This document shows, in pieces, positions 34,220-41,874 of a stretch of 64,000 bases of DNA. The stretch lies in assembly GCF_004114695.1 (NCBI RefSeq), contig NZ_CP035310.1:2277501-2341500 (forward strand). Reading direction: 5' to 3'. This DNA is from Erythrobacter sp. HKB08 (GTDB taxonomy: Bacteria > Pseudomonadota > Alphaproteobacteria > Sphingomonadales > Sphingomonadaceae). How positions within the stretch are numbered: position 1 is the stretch's first letter; every line of letters begins with the position of its first letter. Below the pieces are notes generated by a model. It did not search any database. It was not told the DNA's origin and saw only the letters and a program-made list of their open reading frames with translations. A program made the position numbers and the translations under genes.

Positions 34220-34260
34220 GAAAGGCGGTACCTCCTACGGGCGAGGGCCGCCTTTCTCAT
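34220..34260 (+). terminator. Terminator with anti-SD loop
   Basis: GAAAGGCGG (34220-34228) and CCGCCTTTC (34248-34256) form a perfect 9-bp stem followed by TCATTTC. The 19-base loop contains ACCTCCT, the anti-Shine-Dalgarno sequence, complementary to the ribosome-binding site 130 bases upstream. It is about 230 bases before ilvE, so it would end the leader transcript. Confidence 0.6.
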
Positions 34261-34270
34261 TTCTGTGTTA

Positions 34271-34360
34271 CGCGCCCCATCCGGGGCGCGATTTCCTCGC
34301 TCATGCGACCTGAAGGTCGCGTCGCTGCGGGCGGCCGGTCGGCCTTGCGGTCGCTGAGCG
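34271..34360. repeat. REP-like three-hairpin element, copy B
   Basis: GCGCCCC-ATC-CGGGGCGC (34272-34289), CGACC-TGAA-GGTCG inside 34306-34319, and GGCC-GGTC-GGCC (34333-34344) repeat the three-hairpin plan of 31727-31820. Stem changes are matched on both arms while loops differ. It separates the leader terminator from ilvE. Confidence 0.65.
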
Positions 34361-34489
34361 ACCGTTTCCCCCTTTCAGACACGGTCTCGACGGGCACAGC
34401 GCCCCTCCGGATGGGGTGCGCAAAAAACAAACCCACCTCCAAACCAGCCACCGCTTGCGGAAAGCGAGCGCAGGATTTAACCGCGCAAC

Positions 34490-35572
34490 ATGGAATTCCA
34501 GACGATACCCCACCCCGCCCCCGTTCCGGGCGAGACGCGCCAGCAGGCTATTGCCGATCCGGGCTTCGGCACGCTGTTTACCGACCACATGGTCGAAATC
34601 GACTACGACGAAGCGAAGGGCGGCTGGTTCAGCGCCAAGGTCGGGCCGCGCCAGCCGATCACGCTCGATCCCGCTGCCGCGGTACTGCATTACGCGCAGG
34701 AAATCTTCGAGGGCATGAAAGCCTACCAGTACGAGGAAGGCGGTCTCGCCCTCTTCCGTCCGGAGGCGAATGCGCAGCGCTTCAATGCGAGCGCGCGCCG
34801 CATGGCGATGCCCGAACTGCCCGAAGAGCTGTTCCTCGAATCGATCCGCCAGCTGGTCGCGGTCGATCGCGAGTGGGTTCCGACTATCCCGGGCGGCGCG
34901 CTTTACCTGCGCCCCTTCATGTTCGCGACCGAGGCCTTCCTCGGCGTGCGCCCGGCCAAGCAGTACAAGTACCTGCTGATCGCCTCGCCGGTCGGCGGCT
35001 ATTTCAAGTCGGGCCACTCGGCGGTGAAGATCTGGGTCAGCCGCAACTACACCCGCGCAGCCCCCGGCGGCACCGGCGCGGCGAAGACCGGCGGCAATTA
35101 CGCGGCCAGCCTCGTCCCCCAGGCCGAAGGCATCGCCAACGGCTGCGACCAAGTCGTCTTCCTCGACGCGGTCGAGAAGAAGTGGATCGAGGAACTGGGT
35201 GGCATGAACCTGTTCTTCGTGTTCGACGACGGCACGGTCATCACCCCGCCGCTCACCGGCACGATCCTGCCGGGCATCACCCGCGACAGCCTGATCGCCC
35301 TGCTGCGCGAAGAAGGCCTCAACGTGCGCGAGGAGCCCTACAGCATCGACCAGTGGCGCGCCGATGCGACCAAGGGCAATCTCGTCGAGACGATGGCCTG
35401 CGGCACTGCTGCGGTCGTCACCCCGGTCGGCACGGTCGTCGGCCCGGATGGCGAGTTCACCATCGGCTCGGGCAGCGCCGGCCAGATCACCTCCAAGCTG
35501 CGCGAGCGCCTCGTCGGTATCCAGACCGGCAAGATCGCCGACAGCCACGGCTGGGTCACGAAGCTTCCCTGA
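34490..35572 (+). CDS. ilvE: Branched-chain-amino-acid aminotransferase
   Basis: A fold-type IV PLP aminotransferase of 360 residues that interconverts Leu/Ile/Val with their keto acids. [20 protein letters not shown] is the family opening motif, and the PLP lysine lies in [30 protein letters not shown] is the conserved C-terminal region. Length fits the longer IlvE subgroup. trhO follows after one base. Upstream is a long non-coding leader region with its own terminator, so the promoter is probably between 34360 and 34489. Confidence 0.96.
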   Translation: MEFQTIPHPAPVPGETRQQAIADPGFGTLFTDHMVEIDYDEAKGGWFSAKVGPRQPITLDPAAAVLHYAQEIFEGMKAYQYEEGGLALFRPEANAQRFNASARRMAMPELPEELFLESIRQLVAVDREWVPTIPGGALYLRPFMFATEAFLGVRPAKQYKYLLIASPVGGYFKSGHSAVKIWVSRNYTRAAPGGTGAAKTGGNYAASLVPQAEGIANGCDQVVFLDAVEKKWIEELGGMNLFFVFDDGTVITPPLTGTILPGITRDSLIALLREEGLNVREEPYSIDQWRADATKGNLVETMACGTAAVVTPVGTVVGPDGEFTIGSGSAGQITSKLRERLVGIQTGKIADSHGWVTKLP

Positions 35573-35573
35573 T

Positions 35574-36515
35574 ATGACCGATCCGTCGCCGATCACCGTT
35601 GCGGCGCTCTACCAGTTCACGCCGTTCGAGGACCCGGCAGCGCTGCGTGAGCCGCTGCTCGCCCTGTGCGAGGAAGTGGGCGTGCGCGGCACGCTGCTGC
35701 TCGCCAGGGAAGGCATCAACGGCACGATCGCGGGCAGCGAGAACGCGATCGCCCGCGTGCTCGGCCATATCCGCTCGCTTCCCGGCTGCGCCGATCTCGA
35801 CGTGAAGTTTTCCGGCGCGGACGAGATGCCCTTCAATCGCACCAAGGTCCGGCTGAAGCGCGAGATCGTCACCATGGGAGAGCCCGATATCGACCCGCGC
35901 GAAAGCGTCGGGCGCTATGTCGCGCCGGAGGACTGGAACGCGCTGATCGCCGATCCCGACACGCTCGTGATCGATACGCGCAACGATTACGAAGTCGCCA
36001 TCGGCACCTTCCGCGGCGCGGTCGATCCCAAGACCGCGAGCTTCCGCGACTTCCCCGAATGGTTCCGCGCCCACCGCGAGGAATTGCTCGAGGGGAAGAA
36101 GAAGGTCGCGATGTTCTGCACCGGCGGTATCCGGTGCGAGAAATCGACCAGCTTCCTGCGTTCCGAAGGCGTGGACGAGGTCTATCACCTCAAGGGCGGC
36201 ATCCTGAAATATCTCGAGGACGTGCCGGCCGAGAAAAGCCTGTGGGACGGTGAATGCTTCGTCTTCGACGAGCGCGTCGCAGTCGGCCACGGGCTTGAAC
36301 AGGGCACCCATGCGCTGTGTCGCGCGTGCCGCAGGCCGGTCAGCGAAGAGGACATGGCCTCGCCCGCCTGGGTCGAAGGCGTCAGCTGCCCGCACTGCAT
36401 CGACGAACGCGACGAAGCCCAGCGCGCCCGCTATGCCGAGCGCCAACGGCAGGAAGCGCTCGCGCGGAAGCGCGGCGATGCGCATGTCGGCAAGCGCCTG
36501 CCGACCAGCGGCTGA
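35574..36515 (+). CDS. trhO: tRNA uridine(34) hydroxylase, rhodanese family
   Basis: TrhO (YceA) carries out O2-dependent hydroxylation of tRNA U34, the first step to cmo5U or mo5U. The 313-residue product starts [20 protein letters not shown]. It has the N-terminal UPF0176 domain, a rhodanese domain with [10 protein letters not shown] (catalytic Cys182, second Cys188), and a C-terminal zinc-ribbon-like segment ([11 protein letters not shown] ... CPHC). It lies one base after the ilvE stop and is probably co-transcribed. Confidence 0.94.
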   Translation: MTDPSPITVAALYQFTPFEDPAALREPLLALCEEVGVRGTLLLAREGINGTIAGSENAIARVLGHIRSLPGCADLDVKFSGADEMPFNRTKVRLKREIVTMGEPDIDPRESVGRYVAPEDWNALIADPDTLVIDTRNDYEVAIGTFRGAVDPKTASFRDFPEWFRAHREELLEGKKKVAMFCTGGIRCEKSTSFLRSEGVDEVYHLKGGILKYLEDVPAEKSLWDGECFVFDERVAVGHGLEQGTHALCRACRRPVSEEDMASPAWVEGVSCPHCIDERDEAQRARYAERQRQEALARKRGDAHVGKRLPTSG

Positions 36516-36550
36516 GCCTCCCGCCCAGCCGATAAGCCTAGTCGATACGC

Positions 36551-37885
36551 CTAGTCGATCCGGGGCCTGACCCGCTCGTCGTTCGCGAGGCTGGCGGCGA
36601 TCTTCTCGTAATATTCCGGCCGGCGCGGATAGCGCACGGTGAGAAGCAGCACGAGGCTCGCCACCATGCCCGATCCGACAACGAGGAAGATGCTCTGCAG
36701 GCCGCCCATGCTCTCCGCGCGGCCGAGCATGAAGGCGCCGAAGGAAATGCCGAAATTGCTCACCGCCATGTAGATGGTGAACTGCGTCGCGGCGACCTTC
36801 GCATCGCATAGCCGCATCGAGACCGGTAGCAGCGCGACCGTCAGCAGCAGGTCGAGCGCGATCCACGCATAGACGAAGCCGATGAACAGCGCCGGATCGC
36901 TCCAGTACGGCATGGAGAGATACATCGTCCCGGCCATGAACAGCTGCACGACGAGCCAGCCGATCCCGGTCCGCTTGGCGCCGAACTTGTCGCCGAGCCA
37001 GCCGCCGAGCGTCAGGCAGAGCACGCCGGCGACAAGACCCGCAGTCGCGGTCAGCGCGGCGATTTCGCTCTCGTTCCAGCCGACATATTGCGCGCCGATC
37101 AGCGGCGTCACGCCGGTCATGCCGCCATAGAGCATCCCCCGGCCGAACAGCACCGGGAGCCACAGCAGGCTCTGCGATTTCACCAGTGACAGGAAGGTCG
37201 ATTTGAGGATCGGCCACCATGCATCGGCCTGGATAGCGAGGTTGCGTTCATGCGCGGTGCCCTTGGTCCAAGGCAAGCGGCGCTCCCCTTCCCGCTCGCG
37301 GAACGCGATGATGTAGAGGCACAGCAGGAAGACCAGCGCGGCCACCAGCACATAGGCTGCCGGAGCGCCGTATGTCCCGATGACCGCGCCCGCCACCGCG
37401 GTCCCCGTCGCGATGCCGATGGATTGCCCGCCGAACATCATCCCGCTGCCGCGCGCGCGCTCGTCCTCTTCCATGATATCGACCGCGAGCCCGTCGACCG
37501 CGACATCCTGGAATGTCGTCGCGACGTTCAGCGCAAAGCCGATCCCGCCCAGCAGTGCCACGTCCGTATAGGTCGGGTTGAGGGCGATCGCGCCGAGCAG
37601 GACGAGGATCATCGCGCCCTGCGCACCGATCAGCCACACCCTGCGCCGTCCCATCGCGAGGAAGGTGTAGCGGTCCATGAAGAAGCCGTTCACCAGCTTG
37701 AGCGACCACGGCAGCGCGGTCAGCGCGACGACCGATCCGATGTCCGCCGCGCTTGCGCCATTGGCTGCCATCCACGCGGGTATCGCAAACCAGCTCAGCC
37801 CGATCGGCAGGCCCTGTCCGACATAGAGAATGAATAGCGTGAACAGCCGCAGCGGCCTGCTCCGCGATAGGATCAACGATTGCAT
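36551..37885 (-). CDS. MFS transporter, AmpG/SLC33-like
   Basis: A 444-residue transporter with about twelve membrane helices. The N-terminal ILYVGQGLPIGLSWFAIPAW and ALPWSLKLVNGFFMDRYTF match the AmpG/acetyl-CoA-transporter branch, and FQDVAVDGLAVDIMEEDERA is its loop 4-5 signature. AmpG imports anhydromuropeptides, but many alphaproteobacterial members have unknown cargo, and no cell-wall recycling genes adjoin it. It lies between trhO and a LysR regulator, monocistronic. Confidence 0.88.
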   Translation of the reverse strand: MQSLILSRSRPLRLFTLFILYVGQGLPIGLSWFAIPAWMAANGASAADIGSVVALTALPWSLKLVNGFFMDRYTFLAMGRRRVWLIGAQGAMILVLLGAIALNPTYTDVALLGGIGFALNVATTFQDVAVDGLAVDIMEEDERARGSGMMFGGQSIGIATGTAVAGAVIGTYGAPAAYVLVAALVFLLCLYIIAFREREGERRLPWTKGTAHERNLAIQADAWWPILKSTFLSLVKSQSLLWLPVLFGRGMLYGGMTGVTPLIGAQYVGWNESEIAALTATAGLVAGVLCLTLGGWLGDKFGAKRTGIGWLVVQLFMAGTMYLSMPYWSDPALFIGFVYAWIALDLLLTVALLPVSMRLCDAKVAATQFTIYMAVSNFGISFGAFMLGRAESMGGLQSIFLVVGSGMVASLVLLLTVRYPRRPEYYEKIAASLANDERVRPRID

Positions 37886-37975
37886 GTGTCCGTCCCCTCG
37901 ACACTGCGCGACCGCTGGAAGGGAGGAAACCGCGAACCGGGCCCGATGGATTGTATGGAAGCGACAGGGGCCGCT

Positions 37976-38902
37976 TTAAGTCGCCCCGCGCACCGCGAGC
38001 CCCGCATCGCATTTGCCCAGCCGCTCGCGGAAAGTGTCAATCAGCCAACTGGTCGCAGGGCCCGGCCTGCGGTCGCGCCGCCATAGCGCGCTGAGCGTAT
38101 AATCGGCGCCGGGCTTCTCGGGCAGGTCGAGTTCGACAAGACGCCCTTCGGCGAGGTCGGCAGAGACCATGTGACGCGGCATGTTGCCCCAGCCGATGCC
38201 CTCGCGCAGCAGCGAATGCTTCGCGCCGAGGTCGGCGAGCCGCCAGCTTAGCGGGCTGAGGACCGAGAACTCGCGTCCCTCGGTCAGCTTCGAACGGTCT
38301 GACAGGATGAGCTGGAGATGCTCGCGGCTTTCTCCGGGCTTCACGCCCTTGCGCGCCAGCGGATGGTCGGGCGCGGCGACGGGTACGAGCTCGACCGCGC
38401 CGATCGCCTGGCGTTCGAGGTCGGGATGGTCGCCGAGCACCGGTCCACCCACCGCCAGTTCCGCCTCGCCGTCGAGCAGGCATGCCGCCACTGCGCCCAG
38501 CCCCTCGACATGGAGGCGCAGCGACACGGTCGGATACATCGTGCGAAATTCGCGCAGCACCTGCGCGGTCACTTCGCCGGGAAACATCACGTCGAGGACC
38601 AGCGAAACCTCGCTTTCAAGGCCCGCATGCAGGCTACGTGTCTTGGCGACCAGCGCATCGACCCCATCGGCGACCGCGCGTGCTTCGGGCAGCAGCCCCT
38701 CGCCCGCATCGGTCAGCACCGGCTTCTTCGATCCCTCGCGCTCGAACAGGGTCACGCCGAGCTGTGCCTCCATCTGCGCGATGCCGTAGCTGACGGCGGA
38801 AACCGCCCGCCCCATGCGCCGCGCAGCCGCGCCGAAGCTGCCTTCCTCCGCCACAGCGAGGAAGATGCGCAATTGGTCGAGGCTCGGCTCGCCCAGCTTC
38901 AC
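37976..38902 (-). CDS. LysR-type regulator divergent to pirin and azoreductase
   Basis: A 308-residue LysR protein starting at GTG (MKLGEPSLDQLRIFLAVAEE) with HTH FGAAARRMGRAVSAVSYGIA and a full substrate-binding domain. It is divergent from a pirin gene and an azoreductase gene, a common LysR/pirin/azoR quinone-responsive arrangement. A perfect palindrome with a T-N11-A core begins right after its start codon. It probably represses itself and activates the divergent genes when quinones or azo compounds are present. Confidence 0.93.
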   Translation of the reverse strand: MKLGEPSLDQLRIFLAVAEEGSFGAAARRMGRAVSAVSYGIAQMEAQLGVTLFEREGSKKPVLTDAGEGLLPEARAVADGVDALVAKTRSLHAGLESEVSLVLDVMFPGEVTAQVLREFRTMYPTVSLRLHVEGLGAVAACLLDGEAELAVGGPVLGDHPDLERQAIGAVELVPVAAPDHPLARKGVKPGESREHLQLILSDRSKLTEGREFSVLSPLSWRLADLGAKHSLLREGIGWGNMPRHMVSADLAEGRLVELDLPEKPGADYTLSALWRRDRRPGPATSWLIDTFRERLGKCDAGLAVRGAT

Positions 38903-38921
38903 TGTTCAGCTTTCTTGAACA
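38903..38921. promoter_or_regulatory. LysR-type operator palindrome
   Basis: TGTTCA-GCTTTCT-TGAACA is a perfect 6-bp inverted repeat with a T-N11-A centre (TCAGCTTTCTTGA), the classical LTTR box. It abuts the LysR start codon and is 89 bases upstream of the divergent pirin start, the place expected for a LysR recognition site controlling both directions. Confidence 0.7.
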
Positions 38922-39009
38922 TTTCGAGCGATTTTATCTCACTTATCCGTTGGAACGACAAGGCCTATCTCGGCGTCGGAAAGCAAGACACTCCAACAGG
39001 AGATACGCC

Positions 39010-39711
39010 ATGATCGAACTGCGACCCTTTGAAAGCCTCGGCGCCGCCAACCACGGCTGGCTCGATGCGCGCCACCACTTCTCCTTCGCCGGCTACCACG
39101 ATCCCTCGCGGGTGAACTGGGGTGCGCTGCGCGTCTGGAACGACGACAAGATCGCCCCGAAGTCGGGCTTCCCGACCCATCCGCACAGCGACATGGAAAT
39201 CATCACCTACGTCCGCAGCGGCGCGATCACGCACCGCGACAGCATGGGCAACGAAGGCCGTACCGAAGCGGGCGACGTGCAGGTGATGAGCGCGGGCAAC
39301 GGCGTCCAGCACTCGGAATTCAACCTGGAGGACGAGGAAACCACGCTCTTCCAGATCTGGATCATCCCGAGCGAGCGCGGCGGCAGCCCGAGCTGGGGTG
39401 CGCGCAAGTTCCCCAAGGACGACCGCGCCGGCCAGTTCGTGCCCCTCGCCAGCGGCGCGGCGAACGACGATGACGCCCTTCCCATCCGCACCGATGCCCG
39501 TGTACTCGGTGCCACGGTGAAGGCCGGCGAAAGCGTGACCTACACGCCGCGCGATCCCTCGCGGCATCTCTACCTCGTCCCCGCGACCGGCAAGATCCGC
39601 GTCGAGAACGTCGAGGCGAAGGCGCGCGACGGTATCGCCATCACCCAGCAGGAAAGCGTGACCATCACCGCGATCGAGGACAGCGAACTCGTCCTCGTCG
39701 ACGCGGCCTGA
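39010..39711 (+). CDS. Pirin family protein (quercetinase-like)
   Basis: A 233-residue bicupin of the pirin/YhhW type. FPTHPHSDMEIITYV carries the metal-binding His pair, and GNGVQHSEFN the third His and following Glu. The start ATG lies just after AACAGGAGATACGCC. Pirins of this type oxidise quercetin-like flavonoids or act as redox sensors. It is probably transcribed with the azoreductase gene 96 bases downstream under the divergent LysR. Confidence 0.93.
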   Translation: MIELRPFESLGAANHGWLDARHHFSFAGYHDPSRVNWGALRVWNDDKIAPKSGFPTHPHSDMEIITYVRSGAITHRDSMGNEGRTEAGDVQVMSAGNGVQHSEFNLEDEETTLFQIWIIPSERGGSPSWGARKFPKDDRAGQFVPLASGAANDDDALPIRTDARVLGATVKAGESVTYTPRDPSRHLYLVPATGKIRVENVEAKARDGIAITQQESVTITAIEDSELVLVDAA

Positions 39712-39807
39712 CGCAAACGCGGAATACCCCGACGCTCCCCCTCCGATCCCCTCCTCCAACCCTTCGGAGGGGGAGCACCCCCAAGATTCACCAAGGAGCC
39801 ACCACTC

Positions 39808-40401
39808 ATGTCGAACATTCTCCACATCACCGCCAGCATCCGCGGCGCCGAATCCGTCTCCCGCTCGCTCAGCTCGACCATCGTTGCCGGCCTGCGCGAC
39901 AAGACCGGCGCAACTGTCGTCGAGCGCGACCTGTCGGCCAACGACCTGCCCTTCGTCGATGCGGAGCGCTTCGCGGCGAACCTCGCTCCCTATGCCGAGC
40001 GCACGCCCGAACAGCAGGAACTGGCAGCCATCGCCGACCAGCTTATCGACGAACTGCAGCAGGCCGACACCATCGTCTTCGGCGTGCCGGTCTACAATTT
40101 CTCGGTTCCCGCTACCGTGAAGGCCTGGGCCGACCTCGTCGCCCGCGCTGGCACGACGTTCAAATACACGGAGAACGGCCCGGTCGGCCTGCTCGACGGG
40201 AAGAAGGTCTATATCGCGATCGCTTCGGGCGGGACGCCGGTCGATAGCGAGATCGACTTCATGACCCCGTGGCTGCGCCACTTCCTCGGCTTCCTCGGCA
40301 TCACCGACATCGAGACCGTCGCAGCCGACGCGATCATGGGCGCAGGCGGCGAAGAGCGTATCGCCGAAGCCAGCGCCGAAGCGCAGAAGCTGGCCGCCTG
40401 A
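39808..40401 (+). CDS. azoR: FMN-dependent NADH-azoreductase
   Basis: A 197-residue flavodoxin-fold quinone/azo reductase. It begins MSNILHITASIRGAESVSRS, the phosphate-binding loop for FMN. FGVPVYNFSVPATVKAWADL and AIASGGTPVDSEIDFMTPWL are the FMN-ring contact regions. It reduces quinones and azo compounds with NADH, protecting against thiol and quinone stress, consistent with its LysR-pirin context. It is followed by a good terminator. Confidence 0.93.
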   Translation: MSNILHITASIRGAESVSRSLSSTIVAGLRDKTGATVVERDLSANDLPFVDAERFAANLAPYAERTPEQQELAAIADQLIDELQQADTIVFGVPVYNFSVPATVKAWADLVARAGTTFKYTENGPVGLLDGKKVYIAIASGGTPVDSEIDFMTPWLRHFLGFLGITDIETVAADAIMGAGGEERIAEASAEAQKLAA

Positions 40402-40425
40402 CAGCGGCTCGATAGTTCGAAAGAG

Positions 40426-40454
40426 AGGGCCGGGGCGATGCTCCGGCCCTTTTT
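40426..40454 (+). terminator. Rho-independent terminator after azoR
   Basis: AGGGCCGG (40426-40433) and CCGGCCCT (40443-40450) form a perfect 8-bp stem with a 9-base loop, followed by TTTTC. It ends the pirin-azoR transcript 25 bases after the azoR stop. Confidence 0.85.
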
Positions 40455-40462
40455 CATGTGCG

Positions 40463-41167
40463 CTAATCCTGCGGCGGGTTCACGACATTGTATTCGAGCG
40501 CTTCGGCCGGGCTGAGGCAGTAGCGTTCGCCATCACCGCCCTTCCCGCCGGTCGCGAGTTGCCGGTACATGATATCGGTCAGCAGCTTGCGGCTGAGGCC
40601 CATCCTGATGAGGAAATCATTGTCCTCGCTCGCCAGCAGGGCGGAGAGCTGCTCGATCTCGCCGATCAGCTCGACCGTGTCCTCCGTCCCCTTGTCGACC
40701 GATTCCGCGATGACTTCGCGCTGGCCGGTATGGGTGAACATGTGGACCATGAAGATCCCGCCCGGTTCGATTTCCCGGCTGAGCCCGCCCATGAAAACGA
40801 AGTTGCACGCGGAGAAGCATGTCCAGCCACTCGGAATGCGGGTCGGCAGGAACAGTTCGCGAATGACCTTGCCCGCCTCGTTCCCGGCACGTGCATCCCC
40901 GCCGCGCGAGCGGACCCAGACTTCCTCGATCGTCTCGTCTGCCGAGAGCACGTCGTAGAGGCGGTCGGGCAGGACCGGATCGATCACGCCTTCGGCCAGC
41001 AGCACGCGTTTCCCGTCGCGCTCGACCGGGGTCAGCTTCATCGGGCTGGCCGGACCCCAGTTCGGCTCTTTCGGGCAGGTCGGATTGTCCGGGTCCTTCG
41101 CGCCCGCGTTCGACATGAGCAGCAGCGCCGCTGCCAGAACTGCGGGAATGCGACCGGACCGGATCAT
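40463..41167 (-). CDS. Exported ClpP/crotonase-fold protein (COG3904-like)
   Basis: A 234-residue protein with a signal peptide (MIRSGRIPAVLAAALLLMSN, cleavage near AGA). VWVRSRGGDARAGNEAGKVI and TCFSACNFVFMGG match the ClpP-like periplasmic family COG3904, in which the Gly-rich strand and the S-A-C motif lie where ClpP has its oxyanion strand and nucleophile. A peptidase role is possible but unproven. Its ATG overlaps the TGA of the upstream exported gene (4 bases), so the two are translationally coupled. Confidence 0.8.
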   Translation of the reverse strand: MIRSGRIPAVLAAALLLMSNAGAKDPDNPTCPKEPNWGPASPMKLTPVERDGKRVLLAEGVIDPVLPDRLYDVLSADETIEEVWVRSRGGDARAGNEAGKVIRELFLPTRIPSGWTCFSACNFVFMGGLSREIEPGGIFMVHMFTHTGQREVIAESVDKGTEDTVELIGEIEQLSALLASEDNDFLIRMGLSRKLLTDIMYRQLATGGKGGDGERYCLSPAEALEYNVVNPPQD

Positions 41168-41787
41168 GCGACGATCGAATAGCGCCGCGAGCCCGGCGGA
41201 CGGCACATACGCTTGTTTGCCTTCGTCTCTTCCCCGTTCACGATGATGACGTCGGTCACCGTTATGCAGTCGAGCTCGCTGCCGGTATCCTCGCGCGAGG
41301 TCACGGTCGACGTGCCGCTCACCCCGTCGCGCGTTTCCGATTTCCACGATGCGGACGAACCGATAGCCGGGCGGCTTTCGACCGGGTCGCCGCCATCCTC
41401 GTCTTCGCCATCGGGCAGGACCGATCGCGTGGCGCGCAGGGTCGCATCGGCGGCGAGCTTCTGCTCTTCGGGATCGAGCTTGCAGGCGATTTCGGTGCTG
41501 ATCTGGTCGGAGAATTCGCCCACGGGCGCAAATCTCGAGAGGCCGGTTTCATTGCCGGCGCGACGTGCGGTCCGCCCGAATATGCCCCCGAGGATTCGGC
41601 TGCCGGCGGACTTTTTCTCGCCCTCTTGCGCGCAGCCATCGTCGCTCGCCCTGGCATCGTCGACCACATTGCGCACGTCGCGCGGCAGGAGTCCGCCGAA
41701 CTGCGCCTGTGCCGGAGCGGCCGTCATGGCCGCTACCGCGAGCCAAGCAAGGCTCAAGCGCAGTGTCCTCATCGAATTGCGAAGCAT
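41164..41787 (-). CDS. Exported surface-antigen-like protein
   Basis: A 207-residue secreted protein. The start complementary to 41785-41787 follows GGGAGGC at good spacing and gives signal peptide LRLSLAWLAVAAMTAAPAQA. The C-terminal part (ATLRATRSVLPDG ... SSASWKSETRDGVSGTSTVT) resembles the RT0821/Lpp0805 surface-antigen domain of alphaproteobacteria. Function unknown. It overlaps the COG3904-like gene by 4 bases; together they may form a periplasmic pair. Confidence 0.75.
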   Translation of the reverse strand: MLRNSMRTLRLSLAWLAVAAMTAAPAQAQFGGLLPRDVRNVVDDARASDDGCAQEGEKKSAGSRILGGIFGRTARRAGNETGLSRFAPVGEFSDQISTEIACKLDPEEQKLAADATLRATRSVLPDGEDEDGGDPVESRPAIGSSASWKSETRDGVSGTSTVTSREDTGSELDCITVTDVIIVNGEETKANKRMCRPPGSRRYSIVA

Positions 41788-41874
41788 CGGTTCGCTGCCT
41801 CCCAAACACATGATATTTCACATGGCGGGGGTCGCGACTTGGAAAAAGCCGACACTTTTGCCGCTTTTGCCCGC

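Larger units (their letters stand above)
34050..34260 (+). ncRNA. Candidate SD/anti-SD leader RNA or sRNA upstream of ilvE
   Basis: A region of about 200 bases ending in an intrinsic-type terminator. It contains AAAGGAGGTGATCC (34096-34109), which matches the complement of the whole 3' end of 16S rRNA, then an 18-codon ORF, a hairpin AGCGGC/GCCGCT (34192-34211), and a terminator stem whose loop carries ACCTCCT (34230-34236). That loop can pair with AGGAGGT of the ribosome-binding site. TTGACA at 34021 may be a -35 element, but no clean -10 was found, so the 5' end is uncertain. Confidence 0.45.
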
